DNA of 8,906 bases, from positions 1 to 8,906 of the forward strand of contig JAWKHI010000078.1 of assembly GCA_041394885.1 (NCBI GenBank). The letters are read 5' to 3'. Made by a program: the position numbers and the translations under genes. This document shows positions 1-5,978 of the stretch, piece by piece. The notes under the pieces were generated by a model, which worked only from the letters and a program-made list of their open reading frames with translations, was not told the DNA's origin and ran no database searches. Within the stretch, counting starts at the first letter, position 1; each line of letters starts with the position of its first letter. Origin of the DNA: DSOI01 sp041394885. GTDB taxonomy: Bacteria > Acidobacteriota > Terriglobia > Bryobacterales > Bryobacteraceae.

Positions 1-1
1 G

Positions 2-56
2 CTTCGGCGCTCGCGAAAAGTGACCCACCCCCGCTCACCAGAAGTTGACCACCCGG
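2..56 (+). repeat. Left terminal inverted repeat of the IS21-like element, two 24-bp units
   Basis: The outer CTTCGGCGCTC is followed by two abutting 24-bp units that both begin GCTC: 9-32 (contains AAAAGTGACCCACCC) and 33-56 (contains AGAAGTTGACCACCCGG). The same order, spacing and sequence classes occur in inverse at the right end: outer unit of the TGACCCACCC type, inner unit of the GTTGACCACCCGG type. In the IS21 family such repeated end sites are thought to bind the transposase. That role is inferred here. Confidence 0.85.
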
Positions 57-77
57 AGGCAGGGACGATGAACGGGC

Positions 78-614
78 ATGCCCGACGCCCGGAAGAAACC
101 CTGCCGGATCTGCCGGCGGTGGTTCCGGCCCGACAAGCGAGTCGGTGACCGGCAACGCGCCTGCGATAAGCCGGACTGCCAGAAGAAGCGCCGCCAGCAG
201 ACCCAAGCCAGTTGGCGCGCCCGCAACCCCGGCTACGCCGCCGCCCGCCGCATCAGCCAACGCAACCTTGACGAGGACGCCGAGCCCCTCCGAACACCCC
301 CGCCCCTGAACCGACTCCCCTGGGATCTTGCGAAAGACCAGTTCGGCGCACAAGGCGCTGATTTCATTGGGCTTGCGGGCACACTACTCCTCCGCGCCGC
401 GAAAGACCAGTCCAACGCGCATCTCGCTGATTCCAAGCGACTTCCCGGCGCACTTCCCGCAACTTCGGAAAAGACCAGTTCCGGCCCGCCGCATACTGAA
501 GCCCGAGCCGCGCCCGATGCCGCAACTGGAGTTTCACCAACTGGACCGCCGCCTGGAACGGATCCGGGTTCGCCACCCGGCGCGCCATCGCCGGCTACTG
601 GCCTCGCTGGCTGA
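78..614 (+). CDS. Small zinc-ribbon-like accessory protein of the IS21-like element, probably frameshifted at its 3' end
   Basis: The first gene inside the left end encodes 178 aa. The N-terminus is strongly basic and has four cysteines in a C9-x2-C12-x16-C29-x4-C34 arrangement, followed by a basic stretch with RARNPGY (48-53). This looks like a zinc-binding, probably nucleic-acid-binding module. Residues 82-130 contain a repeated block with a 23-residue period (AKDQ at 85 and at 108). A third DNA copy of the repeat, at 469, is shifted by one base. Reading it in the repeat's frame gives GKDQFRPAAY and a TGA at 497-499, 17 bases before the next gene. The current Pro/Gly/Ala-rich tail (from about residue 130) therefore looks like an out-of-frame extension over the ParB-like gene. 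The ATG at 78 is chosen because it gives the cysteine motif; the ATG at 68 is in another frame. Function is not known; a role in transposition is inferred from position only. Confidence 0.65.
   Translation: MPDARKKPCRICRRWFRPDKRVGDRQRACDKPDCQKKRRQQTQASWRARNPGYAAARRISQRNLDEDAEPLRTPPPLNRLPWDLAKDQFGAQGADFIGLAGTLLLRAAKDQSNAHLADSKRLPGALPATSEKTSSGPPHTEARAAPDAATGVSPTGPPPGTDPGSPPGAPSPATGLAG
330..481 (+). repeat. Three degenerate direct repeats, 68-69 bp period
   Basis: GCGAAAGACCAG occurs at 330-341 and again at 399-410, and GGAAAAGACCAG occurs at 467-478. The steps are 69 and 68 bases. The first two copies also share CGCTGATT about 25 bases further on. The repeats lie in the coding region of the first gene, in frame for the first two copies, so they may be protein repeats, DNA sites for an element-encoded protein, or both. 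Confidence 0.6.
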
Positions 615-1608
615 ACACGGTCAACAAACGCCCATCATTGTCATCGATCAAAGCGTCATCGATCAGGGCGTCATCGAACAAGGCGGCCGCTACCTGGTCA
701 TCGACGGCCACCAGCGCATCGCCGCGCTCCAGCAGTTGGGCCGCGACACCGTCGACGCCGTCGTGTGGCAAATGAGCGAAGCCGAAGCGCTGCTATTGGA
801 ACATTCGCTGCGCACCGGCGAGCCGGTCAGTGCGCTCGAACAGGGTTGGCTGCTGGCCGAGATGGAGAGCCGGCTGGGCTGTTCGCTCGAGGATCTGGCA
901 CGCCGCTTCGATCGCAGCAAGCAGTGGGTGGCCAACCGTCTGGCGCTGGTGGAGACGCTGCCGGAAGCAGTGCAGCAGATGGTGCGCGAAGGCAAGATCG
1001 CCGCCTCGGTGGCCATCCGCCACCTGGTTCCGGTAGCGCGCGGCAATGTCGAGCATTGCCGGCGGATGGCCGAAGCTTTCGCCGGCCACGGATGGACAAC
1101 GAGGCAAGCCGGCGAGTTCCACCAAGCTTGGCGCCGGGCCAGCGGCGCGGTCCGCGAGCGAATGCTGGCCGAGCCGAAGTTATTCGACAAAACACAGCAG
1201 CAGCAATCGCACACGCTGGACAAACAACTTACTCAGATCGCCGCCATCGCGCAGCGGGCACTGGAGCAGGTGGAGTCATCGCCGCCCGCCAACCGCGCCG
1301 CGGCACAACGCAAGATCGAGCGCGTTATCGCCGCGCTGAGCCAACTACACCAACGCATTGAGGAGCCGGAACCGCACCATGCTGAACCAATCGCAACGAG
1401 CAACGATCCTGGAACTTCACGCGAAGGGAGTGGGCCGGCGCGAGATCGCGCGCCTGCTCGGAGTCTCCCGGCAGAGCATCCGCCGCGTGTTGAAAGCCAA
1501 CTCGAACGAGATCCCGAAGATCGAGCGGGCCGAGAAGGCCGCGCCCTTCCGCCAGCAGATCCTCGAGTTATTGCCCCATTGCAAGGGCAATCTCGTGCGA
1601 GTCCATGA
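517..1608 (+). CDS. ParB/Spo0J-like DNA-binding protein carried by the IS21-like element
   Basis: This 363-aa protein is the second gene of the element. ParB-type features appear in order. A box I-like segment covers residues 12-43 (ending TPIIVI). The nucleotide-binding-type signature DGHQRIAALQQLG (63-75) is followed by VDAVVW. A helix-turn-helix covers about 120-145 (SLEDLARRFDRSKQWVANRL), and a helical region follows to about 285. Plasmid ParB proteins bind parS sites and spread with CTP. Here no ParA partner is present, so a role as DNA-end or target-binding cofactor of the transposase is an inference. The frame is open upstream to 328, but the segment before 517 is repeat DNA and lacks similarity, so ATG 517 is preferred. 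The last 76 residues (from 1379) overlap IstA out of frame and may be spurious. Residues 42-56 come from a 15-bp tandem triplication. Confidence 0.8.
   Translation: MPQLEFHQLDRRLERIRVRHPARHRRLLASLAEHGQQTPIIVIDQSVIDQGVIEQGGRYLVIDGHQRIAALQQLGRDTVDAVVWQMSEAEALLLEHSLRTGEPVSALEQGWLLAEMESRLGCSLEDLARRFDRSKQWVANRLALVETLPEAVQQMVREGKIAASVAIRHLVPVARGNVEHCRRMAEAFAGHGWTTRQAGEFHQAWRRASGAVRERMLAEPKLFDKTQQQQSHTLDKQLTQIAAIAQRALEQVESSPPANRAAAQRKIERVIAALSQLHQRIEEPEPHHAEPIATSNDPGTSREGSGPARDRAPARSLPAEHPPRVESQLERDPEDRAGREGRALPPADPRVIAPLQGQSRASP
640..684 (+). repeat. 15-bp in-frame tandem triplication in the ParB-like gene
   Basis: Three consecutive units, GTCATCGATCAAAGC (640-654), GTCATCGATCAGGGC (655-669) and GTCATCGAACAAGGC (670-684), encode VIDQS-VIDQG-VIEQG. 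The expansion sits between box I (TPIIVI) and the DGHQR motif, where a loop is expected, so it should be tolerated. Confidence 0.9.
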
Positions 1609-2773
1609 AGAGTTAGCGGCTGCCGGCGCGGAGTTCTCCTACCAGGCGCTGACGGCTTTCTGCCGCCGCGAGGGAATCGGGCAGACACCGATCGTGCCGG
1701 CCGGGCGCTATGAGTTCGCGCCCGGAGAAGAAACCCAGCACGATACCTCGCCGCACCTCGTGGTCGTTGGCGGACGGAAGTTCCGGGCGCAAACCGCCGC
1801 GGTGACTCTGTGTTACTCGCGGATGCTGTTCTTCGAGATTCTGCCCACCTTCCAGCGCTTCGATTGCAAGGTGTTCCTCACCGGCGCGGCCCGGTACCTG
1901 GATGGCGTCACCGCGCGCGTGATGATCGACAACACGCACGTGGTAGTGCTGCGCGGGAGCGGCCGTGCGATGGAACCGGTGCCGGAGATGGCCGACTTCG
2001 CCACCCGGCTCGGTTTCCGCTTCGTGGCGCACGAGATCGGCGACGCCAACCGCTCGGCGCGCGTCGAGCGCCCGTTCCACTTCATCGAGAATAACTTCCT
2101 GGCCGGACGCACGTTCGCCGATTGGGAGGATCTCAATCGTCAGGCGCGCCAGTGGTGCGATCGTGTCAACGCCACTTACAAGAAACATATCCGTGCCGTG
2201 CCGCGGGAACTGTATGCGGTGGAGCGGCCGCTGCTGAAGCCGCTGCCGGCTTGGCTCCCGGAGGTCTACCGGCTGCAGCATCGCGTGGTGGATGTGGAAG
2301 GTTACGTCTCGCTCAACACCAACCGTTACTCGACGCCACCATCGTGGATCGGCCGGCAGGTGGAAGTGCGTGAGACGCGCGATCGAGTCGAGATCGAACT
2401 CGACTCCCGCCAGATCGTGCGGCACCGGCGCATTGCCACGCCCGATCAGATACGCGTGACGTTGTCTGAACACCGGCCGCCGCGTGGCCAGGGTCCGTAT
2501 GTGCGCGCGCCGCACCCGGAGGAAACAGCGATCCTCGCCGCCGTGCCCGGCATCGCTGCCTATGTCGAGAAGCTGAAGCGCCACGGCCGCAAACAGATCA
2601 CGCTGTCACTGCGGCACCTGCTGCGCATGCTCCGCGACTATCCGCGCGAAGCGTTCCTGGGCGCCATCGAAGAGGCGGAGCGGTATGGCCTCTACGACCT
2701 GGACCGGGTCGAACGAATGATCCTGCGTCGCGTTCGGAGCGAGTTTTTCCGCCTGGAGGATAACGATGACTGA
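1379..2773 (+). CDS. istA: IS21-family transposase (IstA-type, DDE)
   Basis: This 464-aa protein catalyses strand transfer of the element. The N-terminal helix-turn-helix (residues 5-40, RREIARLLGVSRQSIRRVLK) is the IS21-type DNA-binding domain. The catalytic triad can be read as D122 (PGEETQHD), D184 (VMIDN) and E230 (ARVERPF), with spacings of 61 and 45 residues, as in RNase H-fold integrases. A Mu-transposase-like C-terminal beta region follows (VSLNTNRYSTPPSWIGRQVEV). The motif around the first aspartate (QHDTSPH) differs from the usual IS21 QVDW/QVDF, suggesting a distant subgroup. ATG 1379 is chosen because it starts directly at the helix-turn-helix and has GAGGA about 15 bases upstream. 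The upstream gene's open frame runs 230 bases into it. It overlaps istB by 8 bases. Confidence 0.93.
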   Translation: MLNQSQRATILELHAKGVGRREIARLLGVSRQSIRRVLKANSNEIPKIERAEKAAPFRQQILELLPHCKGNLVRVHEELAAAGAEFSYQALTAFCRREGIGQTPIVPAGRYEFAPGEETQHDTSPHLVVVGGRKFRAQTAAVTLCYSRMLFFEILPTFQRFDCKVFLTGAARYLDGVTARVMIDNTHVVVLRGSGRAMEPVPEMADFATRLGFRFVAHEIGDANRSARVERPFHFIENNFLAGRTFADWEDLNRQARQWCDRVNATYKKHIRAVPRELYAVERPLLKPLPAWLPEVYRLQHRVVDVEGYVSLNTNRYSTPPSWIGRQVEVRETRDRVEIELDSRQIVRHRRIATPDQIRVTLSEHRPPRGQGPYVRAPHPEETAILAAVPGIAAYVEKLKRHGRKQITLSLRHLLRMLRDYPREAFLGAIEEAERYGLYDLDRVERMILRRVRSEFFRLEDNDD

Positions 2774-3491
2774 AGAGATCGATCAGTTACTCACCAATCT
2801 CAAGCTCAGCCAGATGCACGCCGTCTATGACGAGCAGTTGCGCGCGGCGGAAAAGCGGCAGATCTCTTACTCGGAGTTCGTCGCCGGGCTGCTGCGCGCC
2901 CAGTGGCACCACCGGCAGGAGACCACGCTCGAATGGCGCATCCGCCGTGCCAATTTGCCCGAGCGATGGTCGCTCGAGACATTCCCTTACAGCCGACAGC
3001 CCGGCGTCAAGCGCAAGCAGATCCAAGGCTTCGCCGAACTCGGCTTCGTCGCCAAGCACGAAAATCTCGTTTTCACCGGCCCGACCGGGGTCGGCAAGAC
3101 GGGACTGGCCTGCGGGCTGTTGCTGAAGGCCTTGCAGAACGGCATGCGCTGTCAGTTCGTCCGCGCCCAGGACTTGTTCGATGAGATGTACGCTTCGCTG
3201 GCCGACCGCTCCACGCGGAAGCTGATCAATCGCCTGGCGCGATTGGACGTCCTGCTGGTTGACGAACTCGGCTACTTGAACCTGAAACCGGAACAGTCGA
3301 ACACGTTCTTCAAGCTGATGGAGGAACGGTACCGGCAGCGCTCCACCATCATCACCACGAACTTGAGTTATGACGAGTGGCACCAGTTCCTGGGTAACAA
3401 GCCGATGGTGGAAGCCTTGCTGAGCCGTTTGCGGCATTACTGCCATACGGTGCACATCGACGGTCCTTCGTTGCGCGAACCGCAAGGGTGA
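2766..3491 (+). CDS. istB: IS21 helper ATPase (IstB, AAA+)
   Basis: This 241-aa AAA+ ATPase of the DnaC/IstB type controls target choice for the IstA transposase. It has an N-terminal helical domain (1-70), Walker A GPTGVGKT (105-112, K111), Walker B DVLLVDELGY (161-170), a sensor-1-like TIITTN (194-199) and a candidate arginine-finger region RLRH (221-224). Length is normal for the family. GGAGG at 2755-2759 lies 6 bases before the ATG, and the start overlaps the end of istA, so the two are translationally coupled. The next gene begins 7 bases after its stop. Confidence 0.95.
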   Translation: MTEEIDQLLTNLKLSQMHAVYDEQLRAAEKRQISYSEFVAGLLRAQWHHRQETTLEWRIRRANLPERWSLETFPYSRQPGVKRKQIQGFAELGFVAKHENLVFTGPTGVGKTGLACGLLLKALQNGMRCQFVRAQDLFDEMYASLADRSTRKLINRLARLDVLLVDELGYLNLKPEQSNTFFKLMEERYRQRSTIITTNLSYDEWHQFLGNKPMVEALLSRLRHYCHTVHIDGPSLREPQG

Positions 3492-3498
3492 CGGTTCG

Positions 3499-3828
3499 AT
3501 GGATGCGGCCGAGTATGTGCGTCGAGTGCTCGACGGCTATCGCGCCACGCCAGGCACGTGCGGAGTGGTGCGCCGTCCCGATCGTTCGTTCGCGCTGGCT
3601 CTGCATGCGCGCGGCGTACCGTTGGTGGCGGTGGAGAATGCACTCGTGCTCGCCGCCGCGCGGCGGCTTGCGCGGCCGGCCGCTGCGCCGGCGCTAGGCG
3701 CCATCCGGTCCCTGGCCTACTTCGGGCCCGTGATCGATGAGGTACTGCACTCCCCCGCCGGTCAAGACTACTACGACTACCTCCGCCATCGTCTGGCCCG
3801 CTATCGCGCCACTCCGGTCGCCCGCTGA
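3499..3828 (+). CDS. 109-aa accessory protein downstream of istB, function unknown
   Basis: The last gene of the element starts 7 bases after istB, with AAGGG 10 bases before its ATG. It is arginine- and alanine-rich, with predicted helical stretches and a recognisable IRSLAYFGPVIDEVL segment (69-83). I recall this motif (RSLAYF.P.I.E) from small proteins next to recombinases and transposases in soil bacteria, but I know no function. No enzymatic motif, membrane segment or cysteines suggesting metal binding are seen. YRATP occurs near both ends (14-18 and 102-106), encoded by an identical 13-mer GCTATCGCGCCAC at 3536 and 3800. Its place inside the terminal repeats and its tight coupling imply a role in transposition or regulation of the element. 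Confidence 0.7.
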   Translation: MDAAEYVRRVLDGYRATPGTCGVVRRPDRSFALALHARGVPLVAVENALVLAAARRLARPAAAPALGAIRSLAYFGPVIDEVLHSPAGQDYYDYLRHRLARYRATPVAR

Positions 3829-3846
3829 TCCATCCCGCCTGATCGC

Positions 3847-3854
3847 TGGTCAAC
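3847..3854 (-). promoter_or_regulatory. Possible additional transposase half-site TGGTCAAC
   Basis: TGGTCAAC (minus strand GTTGACCA) is the core of the inner terminal unit and recurs once more here, 72 bp inside the copy at 3919-3926 and just after the last gene of the element. Extra internal sites are common in IS21-type ends. Eight bases alone is weak evidence. Confidence 0.35.
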
Positions 3855-3913
3855 GCCCGCACGCCTTCGGCGTGGATGATGTTGCACGCCCTCTCTGTTC
3901 AGGATCATGTTCG

Positions 3914-3968
3914 CCGGGTGGTCAACTCTATCCGAGCAGGGGTGGGTCATTTCTGGTGAGCGCCGAAG
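3914..3968 (-). repeat. Right terminal inverted repeat of the IS21-like element, two 24-bp units
   Basis: Read on the minus strand, the outer CTTCGGCGCTC (3958-3968) is followed by a unit at 3938-3961 containing AGAAATGACCCACCCC. An inner unit at 3914-3937 contains AGAGTTGACCACCCGG. Both units are 24 bp long and begin GCTC, exactly as at the left end. The two ends therefore align without gaps over about 55 bp with scattered mismatches. Confidence 0.85.
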
Positions 3969-4575
3969 GCTCCATCGCTTTGAGAAGTTCCGTACAGGTT
4001 GTCAGGAGGTTTTGGAGGATGCAGACGTCAAGCGTCACCGAAAAGTCCTCCTTGGCGGGCGCAGAGAGGGTCCGATGCTGGGTTGCAATCCTGCCCAATC
4101 TATAGGCGACGTCCGCCTGAATCTGATTTCGTGGATCCCGAAAGTATTCCATTCTTGCGCTTCCCCGATGTTACGCCCTCATTCCGAGGGGCTCTAGCTG
4201 TCCCGACTGTCCGCGCGGAACTCTTGTGAGGCCTGGGACTTGGATAAAGCCGTTCTCGGCCTGCCTAAGACGAGGATGCTGGCACCGCCCCGGCGCTGCA
4301 ACCATTCATATTACATTCGGCTCTGCCAGACCCAAAACGTTCCTCTCTTCTTGGGCTGGCCGGCAGCGAAGGTGTCATCTGGTCCGCCCGAACGGGAATT
4401 ACGAGCGGATCCACGCCCCAACCGGAAGTTGGACTGGGTCCGGTCATCTTGCCGAGTAACGCCAGATCTCTATCGGAAGTGGTCCGGCAGAAAACTTTCC
4501 GGGAGCAGAACTCAGGTCGGTGCCGGACCGCTTCGGATCGAGTCGTAAGAAGGAAGCGGCTGGCGCGGCGCGCCG
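3969..4575. other. About 600 bp between the two mobile elements with no recognisable gene
   Basis: All open frames here are short and overlapping, and their translations (arginine-, serine- and proline-rich) resemble no family I know. No tRNA-like fold, CRISPR repeat or terminal repeat is evident. A short CCAAC/GTTGG inverted repeat lies near 4418-4432. The stretch may be decayed coding DNA or the remains of the insertion target. Confidence 0.5.
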
Positions 4576-4597
4576 GAACGCCCACCTATGGGGATTG
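4576..4597 (-). other. Candidate oriIS end and GAAC target site of the IS91-like element
   Basis: GAAC at 4576-4579 is directly followed by GCCCACCTATGGGGATTG. IS91 and ISCR elements have their oriIS end beside a GAAC-type (GTTC) tetranucleotide, and ISCR-type origins contain a CCTATA-CCC-like core. The CCTATGGGG here is similar in layout. It is about 200 bases downstream of the transposase stop, a plausible distance. The match is by recollection, not alignment. Confidence 0.35.
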
Positions 4598-4796
4598 AAT
4601 GCTGTCGTTGGGGTAATACAGGGGGAACGGAGACGGTTCTTCGGACCGGGATGGGGTGAGTTTGCAGATAGGAAAGCTGCCCCATGGCCGCCGAAGACTG
4701 ACGCGTTGAAGGCGATGGAGCCATGGAAGGCGGATTGGGCACACGCGGTCCGCGGCGTCGCCCAAGCCACGCCGGATGGTCACGAGTGTTACGGCT

Positions 4797-5978
4797 TCAA
4801 GAGCTGTCAATATGTTCGACCCGGCGGTACTGCTCCCGGTGAAGTTGATCGGCACTCAAGCGTTCGACCGTCCGCATGGGACCCTGGCAGTGAGGACAGC
4901 GACCGAGCACCGGCACCTCAGGCGGATTTATTGGAAGAGGCACCCGTGCTGCGACCAGCAGGCTACGAGACAGCGGAAGCAGACTTCCGCGCCGGCGATT
5001 GGCAAGCAATCCGAAGTAGCGGATGCGAGGGAACCCACGCGGCAAGATGTGCTGAAGAAAGCGCCGCAGGAACTCCTCATGGGACAACGTCATGATGCGG
5101 CGCCTACTGTGGTGGGCGTAGTCTTTCCAGCGGAACGACACTTGCGTATCCGTGACGTCGACCAACCGATGATTCGAGATCGCGACACGGTGGGTGTAGC
5201 GAGCCAGATAATGCAACACATGTTCCGGCCCGCCAAAGGGTTTCTTGGCGTACACGACCCAGTCCTCACGGAACAAGGTTCGCAGGAAACTGGCGAAAGC
5301 CTTCGGCTCAGCAAGTTGTCCGCAGGCTCCGAAAAAGACGAGTTTGTCCCGGCGGAATGCGAGTTGCAGGCCCGCCACAAACTTTCCGCGAAACACCCGG
5401 CTCAAAACCTTCACCGGCAGGAAGAAGTGATTGGGCGCCCGGATCCATTGTTTATGATCCGGCGACAGCCCGCCGCCGGGTACGACGCAGTGAATGTGAG
5501 GATGCGGCTGTAGAGTCTGGCCCCAGGTATGCAGAACGCTCAGGAACCCGATCTCTGCACCCAGATGCTTTGGGTCGGCTGCAACCTCCAGCAGCGTGGC
5601 CGCACTGGCTTCGAAAAGCAGTTTGAAGAGAACCTTCTTGTTCTGCCATATGAGTGGGACCAATGTGTGTGGGACGCTGAAGACCAAGTGGTAGTAATCC
5701 ACCGGCAGCAGTTCTTGCTGGCGAGCAGCCAACCACTTGTTCCGAGCGTTGGTCTGGCACTTCGGGCAATGACGATTCCGGCAGGAGTTATACGAGATAG
5801 TCTGATGACCGCAGTGATCGCACTGGTCACGGTGTCCACCCAGTGCCGCGGTCCGGCATCGTTCAATCGCGTTGAGTACCTTCACTTGAGGCCAAGTGAG
5901 GCACTTCTCAAAATGCTGAATGAACTGCCGGCCCGACCTGCGGATGATATCAGCCACCTCCCAAGGTGGCCGTTTCAC
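4797..5978 (-). CDS. IS91-family HUH (Y2) transposase
   Basis: This 393-aa rolling-circle transposase nicks one strand at the origin through a tyrosine. The N-terminus has a zinc-binding module with C53-x2-C56 and C66-x4-C71-x2-C74 (SCRNRHCPKC). The HUH metal motif is HPHIH (159-163, following QTLQP). The two tyrosines Y257 and Y261 in HYLARYTHRVAISN are spaced as in IS91, where both are needed. A second cysteine pair, C361-x2-C364 (GRCPHC), lies near the C-terminus. GTG 5978 is chosen because it overlaps the recombinase stop as GTGA and puts VADIIRRSG near the N-terminus, as in the family. An open extension to 6248 is antisense-like read-through of the recombinase gene. Length is normal and no inactivating change is seen. 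Confidence 0.92.
   Translation of the reverse strand: MKRPPWEVADIIRRSGRQFIQHFEKCLTWPQVKVLNAIERCRTAALGGHRDQCDHCGHQTISYNSCRNRHCPKCQTNARNKWLAARQQELLPVDYYHLVFSVPHTLVPLIWQNKKVLFKLLFEASAATLLEVAADPKHLGAEIGFLSVLHTWGQTLQPHPHIHCVVPGGGLSPDHKQWIRAPNHFFLPVKVLSRVFRGKFVAGLQLAFRRDKLVFFGACGQLAEPKAFASFLRTLFREDWVVYAKKPFGGPEHVLHYLARYTHRVAISNHRLVDVTDTQVSFRWKDYAHHSRRRIMTLSHEEFLRRFLQHILPRGFPRIRYFGLLANRRRGSLLPLSRSLLVAARVPLPINPPEVPVLGRCPHCQGPMRTVERLSADQLHREQYRRVEHIDSS

Larger units (their letters stand above)
2..3968 (+). mobile_element. Five-gene IS21-like insertion element with ParB-like accessory gene
   Basis: Five co-directional genes (zinc-binding-type protein, ParB-like, IstA, IstB, 109-aa protein) lie between inverted ends. 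The outer 11 bp CTTCGGCGCTC (2-12) is repeated perfectly in inverse at 3958-3968. Inside it each end has two adjacent 24-bp units starting GCTC. IS21-family elements normally carry only istA and istB and have multiple related sites at their ends, so the end architecture fits the family while the gene content is larger than usual. Only one base precedes the left end in this window, so a target duplication cannot be tested and the exact tips are uncertain by a few bases. All five genes keep long open frames, so the copy could be active, although two frame anomalies (first gene, ParB C-terminus) suggest some drift. Confidence 0.85.

Noticed and set aside
330..481. CRISPR-like array suggested by three evenly spaced repeats
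   Set aside because: The repeats are only about 12 bases, the spacers are partly similar to each other, and they lie within coding sequence.
328..516. 63-residue N-terminal extension of the ParB-like protein
   Set aside because: It reads through the repeat region in a frame different from the first gene and shows no ParB similarity; ATG 517 starts just before box I.
1613..2584. 323-codon open frame on the minus strand, antisense to istA
   Set aside because: Arg/His/Gly-rich translation with no motif; a GC-driven shadow of the istA codons.
2787..3485. 232-codon open frame on the minus strand, antisense to istB
   Set aside because: It mirrors istB almost end to end and contains no recognisable domain; a shadow frame.
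3962..3976. Target-site duplication of the IS21-like element
   Set aside because: Only one base of left flank is in the window, so no comparison is possible.
4444..4770. 108-codon minus-strand open frame downstream of the HUH transposase
   Set aside because: No motif, no convincing start signal, and it spans the candidate oriIS; more likely non-coding end sequence.
4520..5095. 191-codon open frame on the plus strand overlapping the 3' end of the HUH transposase
   Set aside because: Part of it is antisense to clear transposase sequence and the rest has no recognisable domain.
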